Notes under the pieces: model-generated
The model's input: the letters and a program-made list of their open reading frames with translations, nothing else
Told to the model about the DNA's origin: nothing
Databases searched by the model: none
Assembly (NCBI GenBank): GCA_965220075.1
Contig: OZ244806.1
Coordinates: forward strand, 868,001 to 932,000
DNA from: G965220075 sp965220075
Lineage (GTDB): Bacteria > Chloroflexota > UBA11872
Direction of reading: 5' to 3'
DNA: 64,000 nt
Shown: positions 1 through 10,191 of the stretch, one piece after another
Numbering within the stretch: position 1 is the first letter of the stretch
Layout of the letters: every line of letters starts with the position of its first letter
Program-made: the position numbers and the translations under genes

Positions 1-356
1 TAGGCTCCCCAGAACATGTCTGCGAGCGGCATCGTTACAGCGCCCCCTTCGGAGATCTTAGCGAACAGGTCATCTGTTTCCTCCCTGCTCCGCGATGAGT
101 AGGAGATCGAAAAGTTGTTGCCTAATTCCGTAGGAGGTCCGAACTGGGAGGGCTTGTCACTGCCCATTAGCACGCTCGATCCGACCGGGTACGACACGTG
201 CATGATCTTGTTGCGCTCTCCCTCTGCGACTCCCATGTCGGGAGGCCCGTCTCCAAACGTCTGTACAATCTCGAACTCACCTCCGAAAACCGACCGATAG
301 AACTCGAACGCATCGCGGCAGTTACCGTCGAATGTTAAATAGATGCTGAGTGTCAT
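1..356 (-). CDS. VOC/PhnB-like glyoxalase-fold protein (3' end cut by window edge)
   Basis: The reverse strand encodes about 118 residues beginning MTLSIYLTFDGNCRDAFEFY and running off the left edge of the window. The opening strand-helix with the N-C-x-x-A-F-x-F-Y pattern, followed by FGG-F, an M-H-V-S strand and a late M-P-L-A-D-M-F-W segment, is typical of PhnB/3-demethylubiquinone-type members of the vicinal oxygen chelate superfamily. These bind a metal or a small ligand in a paired beta-alpha-beta fold. The ATG at 356 is preceded by a strong AGGGAGGT Shine-Dalgarno, which fixes the start. The substrate cannot be told from sequence, and many family members are uncharacterised. Confidence 0.8.
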   Translation of the reverse strand, partial: MTLSIYLTFDGNCRDAFEFYRSVFGGEFEIVQTFGDGPPDMGVAEGERNKIMHVSYPVGSSVLMGSDKPSQFGPPTELGNNFSISYSSRSREETDDLFAKISEGGAVTMPLADMFWGA

Positions 357-404
357 CTATACCTCCCTGGACGCGCTTCCGGCCCATTCCTGTGCAGCAG
401 AGTG

Positions 405-433
405 ATTATAGCTCGGCGTGACCCCGGCAACGG
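405..433 (-). promoter_or_regulatory. Possible promoter for the VOC gene
   Basis: A perfect TATAAT -10 hexamer lies on the reverse strand at 410-405, about 48 bases upstream of the VOC start codon. At normal spacing the -35 region (around 428-433, CCGTTG) is poor, so only the -10 element is convincing. Confidence 0.4.
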
Positions 434-918
434 AAGCGGGCGAGACGCACCCATGGCGTGCCGAACGGAGAGCGTGAGACTTCGCCGGCGGTGCCGTCGC
501 GAATCACTGGACCCGGTCTATATCGCTAATTGAAACTTACTAAGGAAAATTCCGCTTCGTTTTCCGGCCGCCGTTGCTCAAGCGGCGGTCGGGATTAGTC
601 TGTCCGGCCGCTATCTCCATTGTCTCCGCCTGCAGAGCTTTGCGGCCGTTCCCTTTTGCTCTGGAGCCGGTTGCTTCCAACGGCTTGATTACAGTGCCAA
701 CCTTTGTGACTAAGATCGAATATTGATTGAAAGCATAACTTTAGTATCCGGTCAGATGCCTCTAGCAACTTCGTCGACCCGAAGTGGAAGTGCAGATCTC
801 CAAGCCTGCCGCCGCCGTCGGAACGTCGAGCGCTATCATCATTGAGCGTGGTTGACCTTTCGTCGGGGGTTCATGGGATGGGATTGGCTCCGGGCGGCAT
901 GCGGACGTTGGAGCTGGG
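434..918. other. Intergenic stretch with no recognisable gene
   Basis: No open frame here resembles a protein. The segment from about 520 to 770 is visibly more AT-rich than its surroundings. It contains two short inverted repeats: GGAAAA at 544-549 with TTTTCC at 560-565, and CCGCCG at 568-573 with CGGCGG at 583-588. They may be remnants of an old insertion or structured untranslated RNA. No tRNA-like cloverleaf was found. Confidence 0.5.
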
Positions 919-1902
919 GTGACACGCGCGAACTCGAGTCGCCGCCTCGGCCAAACCGGCGTGACGCTCGGCGCCGTCGGCTACGGCACTTGGCAGTGGG
1001 GCGACGTCAAGTACTGGGGCTATGGCAGCGAATACACCCACGAAGACGTGGCGGCCGCGTTCCGCGCGGCCCTGGGCGCTGAGCGGACCATGTTCGACAG
1101 CGCCGAGATCTACGGGGGCGGCGCCTCCGAGCGGATTCTGGGCGCGCTCGCGCGCGAGCAGCGTGAGTCGTCGTTCGTGGTTTCCAAGTACATGCCGTTC
1201 CCTACCCGCCTACGTACGAGTTCGCTCGACGAGGCCATCGATCGCAGCCTGCGGCGCCTCCAGCTGGAGCGGATCGATCTCTATCTCATCCACTGGCCGT
1301 TGAGTCTGGTGTCCCACTCGCGCCTGGCGGCGGCGCTGGCTCGAGCGGTGCGAGACGGCCGCATCGGCTACGTGGGAGTGAGCAACTTTTCGGCTGGCGC
1401 CATGCGCCGCATGCATGCCCGGCTGGCCGACCTGGGCGTGCCGCTTGTAGCGAACCAGGTGCAGTACAGCCTGGTGCGGCGGGCGCCGGAAGTGAACGGC
1501 GTGCTGGAGGCGTGCCGCGAGCTCGGCGTCACTCTTGTCGCCTACAGCCCGCTTGGCCAGGGCGTCCTGTCAGGCAAATACGACCTGTCGCACCCACCGG
1601 CCCGCCTGCGCCGCTGGTCACGTCGTTTTCGCGGCGGCGCCATCCGGCAAGCGGCTCCTGTTCTGGCCGCGTTGCGGGAGATCTCGGCCGCGCATGACTC
1701 GACACCCTCGCAAGTCGCCATCGCATGGTTGCTGCGGGACGAGCGTGTTCTGCCCATTCCCGGTGTGAAGACTGCCGCCCAGGTTCGCGAGATAGCGGCC
1801 GCGCGCGACCTCGAACTCGACGACTCCGAGTTGCATCGGCTTGACGCCGCGTCAGCGGTCTACCGGCACGCGCCGGCCATAGCCCGTCTGCTCGTCGGCT
1901 AG
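919..1902 (+). CDS. Aldo/keto reductase
   Basis: A 327-residue, full-length NAD(P)H-dependent aldo/keto reductase with a TIM-barrel fold, expected to reduce or oxidise carbonyl groups in the cytoplasm. The catalytic tetrad is visible: Asp60 and Tyr65 in FDSAEIYGGG, Lys90 in VVSKYMP and His125 in YLIHWPL. The later GVSNFSAG and VQYSLV segments and the C-terminal PIPGVKTAAQV cofactor loop are in the expected order. The GTG start at 919 is chosen because GGAGCTGGG lies just upstream and the barrel begins right after it. It stands alone, converging on the Nudix gene. The true substrate is unknown. Confidence 0.9.
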   Translation: MTRANSSRRLGQTGVTLGAVGYGTWQWGDVKYWGYGSEYTHEDVAAAFRAALGAERTMFDSAEIYGGGASERILGALAREQRESSFVVSKYMPFPTRLRTSSLDEAIDRSLRRLQLERIDLYLIHWPLSLVSHSRLAAALARAVRDGRIGYVGVSNFSAGAMRRMHARLADLGVPLVANQVQYSLVRRAPEVNGVLEACRELGVTLVAYSPLGQGVLSGKYDLSHPPARLRRWSRRFRGGAIRQAAPVLAALREISAAHDSTPSQVAIAWLLRDERVLPIPGVKTAAQVREIAAARDLELDDSELHRLDAASAVYRHAPAIARLLVG

Positions 1903-1926
1903 CCCCTTCGAGGCGAGCGAGTCCTG

Positions 1927-2412
1927 CTATCCAACGAACAGCGTGTATTTGGCGGCTGAGCCGGTGGCTTCCACTGCGGCCTGCTGAAGCAGATTGCGCG
2001 AGGCGCTGAGCGCCCGCGCCGCCAGCGCACGGTTGATTTCAGGGACTTTTTCGAGCGCGTCTATCTCTTCCAGCGTCAAGAAACGCGCGGCGTCCACCTC
2101 AGGGCCGGGCGCGGGGTCGCCGGATACGCGTCTGAGCAGGAACACGACGTAGGTGCTGTTGAACTCGTCCGTGCGAGATCTGACGCCCAGCACGCCCTGA
2201 ATCTCGGTATGGACCGCCGTCTCCTCGCGCACCTCACGGACCACCGCCTCGGCCAGAGTCTCCTCGCGCTCGCAGTAGCCGCCCGGGATTTGCCAGTTGG
2301 CGCGGCCGGGATCGTTGGCGCGGCGGACCATGAGCACGCGCTCGCCCTCCACCACCACGCCCCCCACGCCGACGTTGTAGCCCTGACTGTAACCGGACGA
2401 CCTCGCACTCAT
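1927..2412 (-). CDS. Nudix hydrolase
   Basis: A 161-residue Nudix-family pyrophosphohydrolase that would cleave nucleoside-diphosphate-X compounds with Mg2+. The Nudix box G-x5-E-x7-REVREE is complete at residues 45-64, with the catalytic glutamates present. An N-terminal GVGGVVVEGERVLMVRR strand and a W-Q-I-P-G-G lead-in are typical. The ATG at 2412 is preferred over an in-frame GTG at 2439, because the extra residues are basic and unlike the family. The product is short and single-domain. Specificity cannot be predicted: it could be a house-cleaning enzyme or an ADP-ribose or NADH pyrophosphatase. Confidence 0.88.
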   Translation of the reverse strand: MSARSSGYSQGYNVGVGGVVVEGERVLMVRRANDPGRANWQIPGGYCEREETLAEAVVREVREETAVHTEIQGVLGVRSRTDEFNSTYVVFLLRRVSGDPAPGPEVDAARFLTLEEIDALEKVPEINRALAARALSASRNLLQQAAVEATGSAAKYTLFVG

Positions 2413-2728
2413 CTTCACGCGCCTACGGGTTGTGTGCACCGGGGACGGTACGGCCGATTATGGAATACCGAGAACCGGGCCGCCTGGCCGCCAGGCGGCC
2501 GCGCGGTTGACGCTGAAGCGCCCGCCCCGCCTGTCATGGAGGCGGTCGCGGCGTAAGGCGCATGGTCTCTCTTCGGATAAGCCTTCAGCCGTCCAGCCCG
2601 GGCGGGCTCGCAAAAAAAGCGCTGGCCTACGGGGCTGCGGCGGGCTAGGACGGGGCCTGTTGTGGAGCACAAGCCGGCCCGCCTAGAATCAATCACCGGC
2701 GTTTGCCGCAATCTTCATCCCGGCCGGC
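2413..2728. other. Intergenic region between divergent Nudix and PHP genes
   Basis: GC-rich non-coding DNA. Open frames through it are low-complexity shadows rich in Arg and Pro. It must hold promoters for the divergent Nudix and PHP-lon transcripts, but no convincing -35/-10 pair was picked out. The only odd run is AAAAAAA at about 2611-2617. Confidence 0.4.
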
Positions 2729-3411
2729 ATGCTCTTCGATTTTCAAACCCATACGTTCTTCAGCGACGGCGCGCTCGCACCGATGGAGTTGCTGCGGCGC
2801 TGTTGCGCCGCCGGCTACACGGCGATGGCCATCACGGACCACGCCACCCCCGCGAACGTCGAGACGCTGGTGAAGGCGGTGCGGGAAGACTGTCGTGTGG
2901 CCCAGGAAGAGTGGGGTCTTCTGGCGCTGGCTGGAGTGGAAGTCACACACGTGCCGCCCGCCGCTATCGATGGTGTCGCGCGGCGCGCGGTGGAAGCGGG
3001 CGCGGACTTCATAGCCGTGCATGGCGAGACCATCGTCGAGCCGGTCGAGTCGGGGACCAATCGCGCCGCACTCGAATCGCCCCACGTGCACGCCCTGGTT
3101 CACCCCGGCTTGCTCAGCCCGGAGCTGGCGCAGGTAGCCCGCGAGAGCGGCAAATTCATCGAGCTCTCGGCGCGGCGCGGGCACTCGCTCACGAACGGTC
3201 ATGTCGCGAGCGTTTGCCGTGAGGCCGGCGCGCGTATGTTGGTCAACAGTGACGCGCACGAGCCCCAGGACCTGCTTTCGGAAGCTTTGGCGCGTCGCGT
3301 GGCGCGGGGCGCGGGCCTCAACGCCGATGAGACCGAGACGGTACTGGTGGACAACCCGCTCGAGTTGCTGAGCCTGCTTGGCAAGTCCATCCCGGACGCG
3401 CCGGTGACGCG

Positions 3412-3415
<4 letters not shown>
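2729..3415 (+). CDS. PHP-domain metal-dependent phosphoesterase (histidinol-phosphatase-like)
   Basis: A 228-residue PHP (polymerase and histidinol phosphatase) domain protein. Metal-binding motifs appear in order: the QTHTFFSDG opening, ITDHA, GVEVTHV, the IAVHGE histidine, VHPGLL and the closing NSDAHEP. The fold normally coordinates two or three metals and hydrolyses phosphoesters, but the substrate here is unknown. Its stop codon overlaps the lon start as ATGA at 3412-3415, so the two are translationally coupled. That is a notable partnership for an altered Lon. True HisB/HisJ function is unlikely because no histidine-biosynthesis gene is nearby. Confidence 0.85.
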
Positions 3416-5823
<2,408 letters not shown>

Positions 5824-5926
5824 CACCGGCCCCGCTGACATCGAGCAAGCGCGGCTTCCTATGTTTCACGCCGCCATCTAAGCCCGTATGATTCGCGTTG
5901 CCGATCAACCAGCGAGGCTAGCGCCG

Positions 5927-7006
5927 ATGGTCAACCAGCGTGCACGCGTCGGAATAATTGGAACTGGATGGTGGTCCACCTTCACCCACCTGCCCGGTCT
6001 GCTAGCAAACGATTCCGCCGAAGTGGTTGCGCTCTGCGACGCCGATCCGGACCGCCTGGCGCGCGCGTCGCAGGCCTTTCCCGGCCCCGCCACGCACGTC
6101 GACGTCGACGCCATGCTGGCCGCCGAACGGCTGGACGGCGCCATCGTGGCGGTAACGCACGCCGCCCACTTTCCAGTCGCCTCGCGATGTCTGGACGCCG
6201 GCCTGCACGTGCTGCTCGAGAAGCCGATGACGCTCACGGCCAGGGACGCTCGCGCGCTGCTCGATCACGCCGCGCAGAAGGGCCGTGAGGTGATCGTCGG
6301 GTATCCGTGGCCGTTCACGCGCACTGCGCTGCGCGCTAGGGAAGTAATCACGTCGGGCGAGTTGGGCGCGCCGCAATTCGTGCAATGCACGTTCGCCTCC
6401 ATGGTTATCGAGTTCCTGCGCGGCAACCCCGACGCCTACCAAAGCGTCTTCCCCTGGAAAGTGCACGGGCCGGGCCAGGTATATAAAGATCCCAGTCAAT
6501 CAGGCGGCGGGCAGGGGCACCTGCAAATCACGCACTCGTCGGGCTTGATGTTCTTCATGACCGGCTTGCGCGCGGAGCACGTGAGCGCCTGCATGAATAA
6601 CTACGGCTTGGCGCTCGATCTGGTTGACGCCATGGCGGTGCGGTTCGAGGGGGGCGCGGTAGGCATCGTCGGCGCCACCGGCAATCTTGCGGCAGGTGAC
6701 AGCGGCCAGCTGGACGTGAATGTGTATTGCGAAGAGGGCTACGTTTTGCTCGACGCGGTCAACGGACGGCTCACTATCAAGCGGCATGACGGGTCGTCGG
6801 AAAGCGACCTGCTTGACGACCAGCCCTCGGACATCACCTATCCGCGCTTCGACACCAGCGCCAATCTGGTTGACGTGTGTCTTGGCCGCGCGGCAAACGG
6901 GGCGCCCGGTGAGGTTGGCCTGCGCAGTGTCGAGCTGCTGGACGCCGCCTATAGATCGGCCGCGGACGGCGCGCGGCCGGTGACTATCGCGGAGCTTTAC
7001 GGCTAG
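5927..7006 (+). CDS. Gfo/Idh/MocA family NAD(P)-dependent oxidoreductase
   Basis: About 359 residues. The N-terminal Rossmann fold starts with VGIIGTGWW, followed by ALCDADP. The family signature LLEKPMTLTARDARALLDHA is at about residue 90-110. The C-terminal half matches the substrate-binding alpha/beta domain (GGQGHLQITH, a segment rich in His and aromatic residues). Such enzymes oxidise or reduce sugars, inositols or related polyols with a nicotinamide cofactor. The ATG at 5927 has GCGAGG upstream and begins directly before the Rossmann strand. An in-frame ATG at 5888 would add 13 unlike residues. It lies 100 bases after lon on the same strand. The substrate is unknown. Confidence 0.88.
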   Translation: MVNQRARVGIIGTGWWSTFTHLPGLLANDSAEVVALCDADPDRLARASQAFPGPATHVDVDAMLAAERLDGAIVAVTHAAHFPVASRCLDAGLHVLLEKPMTLTARDARALLDHAAQKGREVIVGYPWPFTRTALRAREVITSGELGAPQFVQCTFASMVIEFLRGNPDAYQSVFPWKVHGPGQVYKDPSQSGGGQGHLQITHSSGLMFFMTGLRAEHVSACMNNYGLALDLVDAMAVRFEGGAVGIVGATGNLAAGDSGQLDVNVYCEEGYVLLDAVNGRLTIKRHDGSSESDLLDDQPSDITYPRFDTSANLVDVCLGRAANGAPGEVGLRSVELLDAAYRSAADGARPVTIAELYG

Positions 7007-7063
7007 CTCCGGCGAGCGCCGGACCACCGCCCCGGCCTTTCTGTCAGGCGCTCGTGCGCTAGG

Positions 7064-7408
7064 GTGACGCTCGTGCTCACCGTCACCGACGTCGCCGCGC
7101 GGGCTCTTCTGGCGGCTATCGCGGACGCCGATGAGCCCGACGACCGCGCCATCCGCGTTCAGGCGGCCGCCGGCGCCGATGGGCCGTCGTCGCTGCGGCT
7201 CGCCATGGACGACGTCAGACCCGACGACAAGAAGATCGAGTTCGAGGGCCGCGTGATTCTGGTGGCGCAACCCGACGTGGCCGACCTCCTGGAAGCCCGC
7301 ACCCTGTCGGTCGAAGACACGGCCGCGGGCGCGGCGTTTCGTCTGCGGCCCACAACCGGGGCGGGCGCGTCCCAGGCATCCTCCAACGGCGGGCAGCGGA
7401 GCGGATGA
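7064..7408 (+). CDS. HesB/IscA-like protein lacking all cysteines
   Basis: A 114-residue protein beginning with a GTG at 7064. The pattern LTVTDVAARALLAAI, then RVQAAAGADGPSSLRLAMDD, then FEGRVILVAQPDVADLLEARTLSVED follows the strand order of the IscA/HesB A-type iron-sulfur carrier fold. The three ligand cysteines of true carriers are absent, and the protein has no cysteine at all. The C-terminal 20 residues are low complexity. It probably keeps the fold but not Fe-S delivery; many genomes carry such degenerate HesB-like proteins with no known role. It sits convergent with a TlpA-like gene. Confidence 0.65.
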   Translation: MTLVLTVTDVAARALLAAIADADEPDDRAIRVQAAAGADGPSSLRLAMDDVRPDDKKIEFEGRVILVAQPDVADLLEARTLSVEDTAAGAAFRLRPTTGAGASQASSNGGQRSG

Positions 7409-7426
7409 TCCGCCGCGCGCGGATAT

Positions 7427-8056
7427 CTACGCGCGCGGCTCGACGGCAAGCAGAGGACCGATGAGCTCCTCCAGTTGCGCGTCGCTCATGGGGCCTACCC
7501 AGCGGCGCGCGAGCACGCCGTGGCGGTCTACCACGTAGGTCTCCGGTAAACCCGTCACGCCGTATTCGACCGGGATCTGACGGGTAGTGTCTTCCGCGTT
7601 CGGGTAGGTGACGCCCAGCTCGTCGAGGAACCGCCGTGCGTCTGCCTCGTCGTCCCAAACGTCTATGCCGATCACGGTTACGCCGTCCTCCCCGTGCTTA
7701 CGCCAGGCGCGCTCCAGCACGGGCGCCTCGGCTCGGCAGGGCGGGCACCACGACGCCCAGAAGTTGATGATTACCACCTCGCCGCGCAGATCAGACAGCC
7801 GTAAGCGCTGACCGTCGTAGGTCGTCAACACGAAGTCGGGCGCGGGCCGCCGTGCCAGGTCGACGGCTCGCCCGGTGATGATGATGCCGAACCCGCCCCG
7901 CTCCGTTTGGCCGCGCAGCACGAGCGCCAGCACCGCCAGCAGCGTCACGATGGCCGCGAGGGCCAATCCGCCGATTACGAGAGCCGCCGTCGGCCTCGAA
8001 CCAGGCGCCCTCGCATCGCCGTCACCTGGCTGCACCTCAGCCGCGGGACCGTGCAT
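7427..8056 (-). CDS. Membrane-anchored TlpA/ResA-like thiol-disulfide oxidoreductase
   Basis: 209 residues. A hydrophilic N-terminus precedes one transmembrane segment (about 24-48, LVIGGLALAAIVTLLAVLAL). After it comes a thioredoxin-like domain on the outer face of the membrane. The redox motif FWASWCPPCRAE places the cysteines at 104 and 107, and the cis-proline lies in GVTGLPETYVVD. TlpA/ResA proteins reduce or oxidise exported protein thiols, often for cytochrome c maturation. It diverges from a second TlpA-like gene followed by ccdA, so it may draw electrons from the same CcdA. The ATG at 8056 gives a plausible anchor topology. Confidence 0.88.
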   Translation of the reverse strand: MHGPAAEVQPGDGDARAPGSRPTAALVIGGLALAAIVTLLAVLALVLRGQTERGGFGIIITGRAVDLARRPAPDFVLTTYDGQRLRLSDLRGEVVIINFWASWCPPCRAEAPVLERAWRKHGEDGVTVIGIDVWDDEADARRFLDELGVTYPNAEDTTRQIPVEYGVTGLPETYVVDRHGVLARRWVGPMSDAQLEELIGPLLAVEPRA

Positions 8057-8311
8057 CAGCGCGTGTCACCCTCCACCGGCAGCCCCACCCTCACACGCCG
8101 CCAAAGGCGCCTCGTAATCCGCATCCTGGCATGTGCTCCAGTCACGAGTCTGAATTCTCACCCGCCCGGCCGAGCATGCGTATAGGTTCTTACTTCGGTT
8201 GGCGGACACCATCGCGCAGACTATGCGCAAAGAGCACCGCGCGCGGTGGGCGGCGGTCGTACGCACGAATTATCCTTGAGGTTGCGCATGGGCGGGAAAG
8301 GAACCGGACGG

Positions 8312-8950
8312 ATGTCCGACGGATGTGATCGGCGGCGCGTCCTTCCGCGCCGGGTTTTATTGGGCGCGCTTGCGGCCGGCGGTGCGGCCGTGCTGGCCGC
8401 CTGCGGCGAGCAGGCAAGCTCGGCCAGCCCGACGCCGGATGCATCGGACACCGCCGCCGCGTCTTCGCTGCGCAGTTTCCCCGCCGGTGATCGCCGCGCG
8501 GCGCCCGATTTCGAGTTCACTCCGTACCAGGGCCAGGGCTTCGAGGCTGACGCCCCCGTGCAGTTCAGCGCCATCCTCGCGCAGGGCAAACCCGTTGTTC
8601 TGAACTTCTGGGCGGGGCTCTGCCCGCCCTGCCGGGTCGAGATGCCGGACTTGCAAGAGGCCTACGAAGCGACCCGCGACCGCGTCACCTTGATCGGGTT
8701 GGACGTAGGGCCGTTCGTGAACCTCGGCAGTCGCGAGGAGGGACAGGCGCTCGTTGTCGAGCTGGGCGTCGAATACCCTATCGGGACCACCTCCGACCCG
8801 ATAGTCATGCAGAACTACCGGATCCTTGGAATGCCTTCTACCTTGTTCATTACGCCCAGCGGCGAGATCGTGCGGCAGTGGGCCGGAATCCTGAACCGCG
8901 AGTCGCTGCTCGAGTTCATCGCCGAGCTCGAGGAAGCATCGCGCACATAG
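8312..8950 (+). CDS. TlpA-like thioredoxin-fold lipoprotein
   Basis: About 212 residues. The N-terminus carries an RRR-x3-RR basic stretch and a lipobox ending LAAC, giving a lipidated Cys31, so it should be tethered outside the cytoplasmic membrane. The thioredoxin-like domain has the redox pair in FWAGLCPPCRVEMPD and the cis-Pro in ILGMPSTLFITP. The insert VGPFVNLGSREEG is usual for TlpA relatives. The ATG at 8312 is chosen because AAAGGA lies nine bases upstream; ATGs at 8288 and earlier would push the signal peptide inward. A ccdA gene follows 22 bases later, suggesting that CcdA reduces this protein. Confidence 0.9.
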   Translation: MSDGCDRRRVLPRRVLLGALAAGGAAVLAACGEQASSASPTPDASDTAAASSLRSFPAGDRRAAPDFEFTPYQGQGFEADAPVQFSAILAQGKPVVLNFWAGLCPPCRVEMPDLQEAYEATRDRVTLIGLDVGPFVNLGSREEGQALVVELGVEYPIGTTSDPIVMQNYRILGMPSTLFITPSGEIVRQWAGILNRESLLEFIAELEEASRT

Positions 8951-8972
8951 CGCGGCGATGAGGAGTTGAGCG

Positions 8973-9848
8973 TTGGCGTCTGCGGCTGATACCGATACGC
9001 CGGAAAAGCCCGTGGCCGCGCGACCGGCCCAACGCGCTTCGGGCAGCGCCGCCGTTCTGACCTACGCGATCCCGGCCGTGCTGGTGGCCGCCGTGATCGC
9101 GGTGCTGATATCCGTGCAAGCCAGCACCGAGGCTGCCGTCTCCGGTTTTGCCAGCACGCTCCCGATCGGGTTCGCCGCGGCCGCCGGCGTGGTGGCGAGC
9201 GTCAATCCGTGTGGCTTCTTCATGCTGCCGTCCTACATCGCTTATCAGCTGGGAACGCAGGAAGCCGGATTTGAGCAACGGCCGGTGTTCCTGCGGATCG
9301 GCCGCGCTCTCCTGGTGGGGCTGATTGCGACGAGCGGCTTCGTGATGATCTTTGCCGCCGTTGGCGTGGTGATCTCAGCGGGCGGGGGTTTCCTCGGCCG
9401 CGTGTTCCCCTTCCTGGGGCTCACGATTGGCGCGTTGATGGTCGCATTCGGCGTATACCTGCTTATCTCCCACCGCTACGTGGGCATCCTGGCCGCCAGC
9501 CGGATTCAAGTCGCCCCCAAGCGCAACCTTACCAACGCGTTCGTATTCGGCGTTGGATACGCGATCGGCTCCCTGAGTTGCACGCTCCCCATATTCATGG
9601 TGGTGGTGGGCAGCTCGCTGGCTACCGAAGGCTTCTTCAACTCGCTCAGTCAGTTCCTGGCCTACGCGCTGGGTATGGGAGTGGTGGTGATAGCCGCCAC
9701 CATCGGTGCCGCCATCTTCCGCGACGCGGTCTCGCACTGGCTGCGCGGCGCCCTGCCCCACGTGCACCGCGCCAGCTCTTTCTTCATGCTCGGCGCGGGC
9801 GTCTATCTCATCTGGTACTGGCTCTTCTTCGCCGGCCTGAATCTGTAG
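8973..9848 (+). CDS. ccdA: CcdA/DsbD-type transmembrane electron carrier
   Basis: 291 residues with about seven hydrophobic segments. Two family cysteines are visible, one in SVNPCGFFMLPSYI and one in GSLSCTLPIFMVVV. They shuttle electrons from cytoplasmic thioredoxin across the membrane to extracytoplasmic thiol proteins. The first 25 residues are a hydrophilic extension. The TTG start at 8973 is supported by GAGGAG seven bases upstream, and no better start exists. It forms a short operon with the TlpA-like lipoprotein. The usual role is cytochrome c maturation or repair of exported thiols; no cytochrome gene is in the window. Confidence 0.9.
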   Translation: MASAADTDTPEKPVAARPAQRASGSAAVLTYAIPAVLVAAVIAVLISVQASTEAAVSGFASTLPIGFAAAAGVVASVNPCGFFMLPSYIAYQLGTQEAGFEQRPVFLRIGRALLVGLIATSGFVMIFAAVGVVISAGGGFLGRVFPFLGLTIGALMVAFGVYLLISHRYVGILAASRIQVAPKRNLTNAFVFGVGYAIGSLSCTLPIFMVVVGSSLATEGFFNSLSQFLAYALGMGVVVIAATIGAAIFRDAVSHWLRGALPHVHRASSFFMLGAGVYLIWYWLFFAGLNL

Positions 9849-9915
9849 CTTTCGAGTCGCGCGGCGCGGTCGCTCCAAGCCGCCCTAGTGGACTTGTGCC
9901 TACAATCTCGCAGCT

Positions 9916-10191
9916 ATGGCGCGCGTGGTGTTTACCAAGAACATCCAGCGGCACGTTGAGTGTCCTCCCACCGAAGTGCCCGGCGCGACGGTGGCCGAGG
10001 TGCTCGGCCAGGTCTTCGCTGCAAACCCGCGCGCACGCGGGTATGTCCTGGATGATCGGGGCGCCGTGCGGCGCCACATGGTCGTGTTCGTAGACGGCAA
10101 GCAGATCCACGACCGCATAGCTTTGAGCGATCCCGTAGTCCCCACCTCCGAGGTGTACGTCATGCAGTCCTTGTCGGGAGGGTGGAGGTGA
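9916..10191 (+). CDS. MoaD/ThiS-like beta-grasp protein with residues after the GG
   Basis: 91 residues with the beta-grasp pattern of small sulfur carriers: VVFTKNIQRHV, then ATVAEVLGQVFAANP, then VVFVDGKQI and VYVMQSLSGGWR. True carriers end in Gly-Gly, which is adenylated and thiocarboxylated. Here two residues (Trp-Arg) follow. Either they are trimmed, or the protein is not a sulfur carrier. The last codons overlap the downstream BNR-repeat gene as GTGA, so the two products are probably made together. This pairing hints at a shared role not covered by the separate molybdopterin genes at 14.8 kb. Confidence 0.75.
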   Translation: MARVVFTKNIQRHVECPPTEVPGATVAEVLGQVFAANPRARGYVLDDRGAVRRHMVVFVDGKQIHDRIALSDPVVPTSEVYVMQSLSGGWR

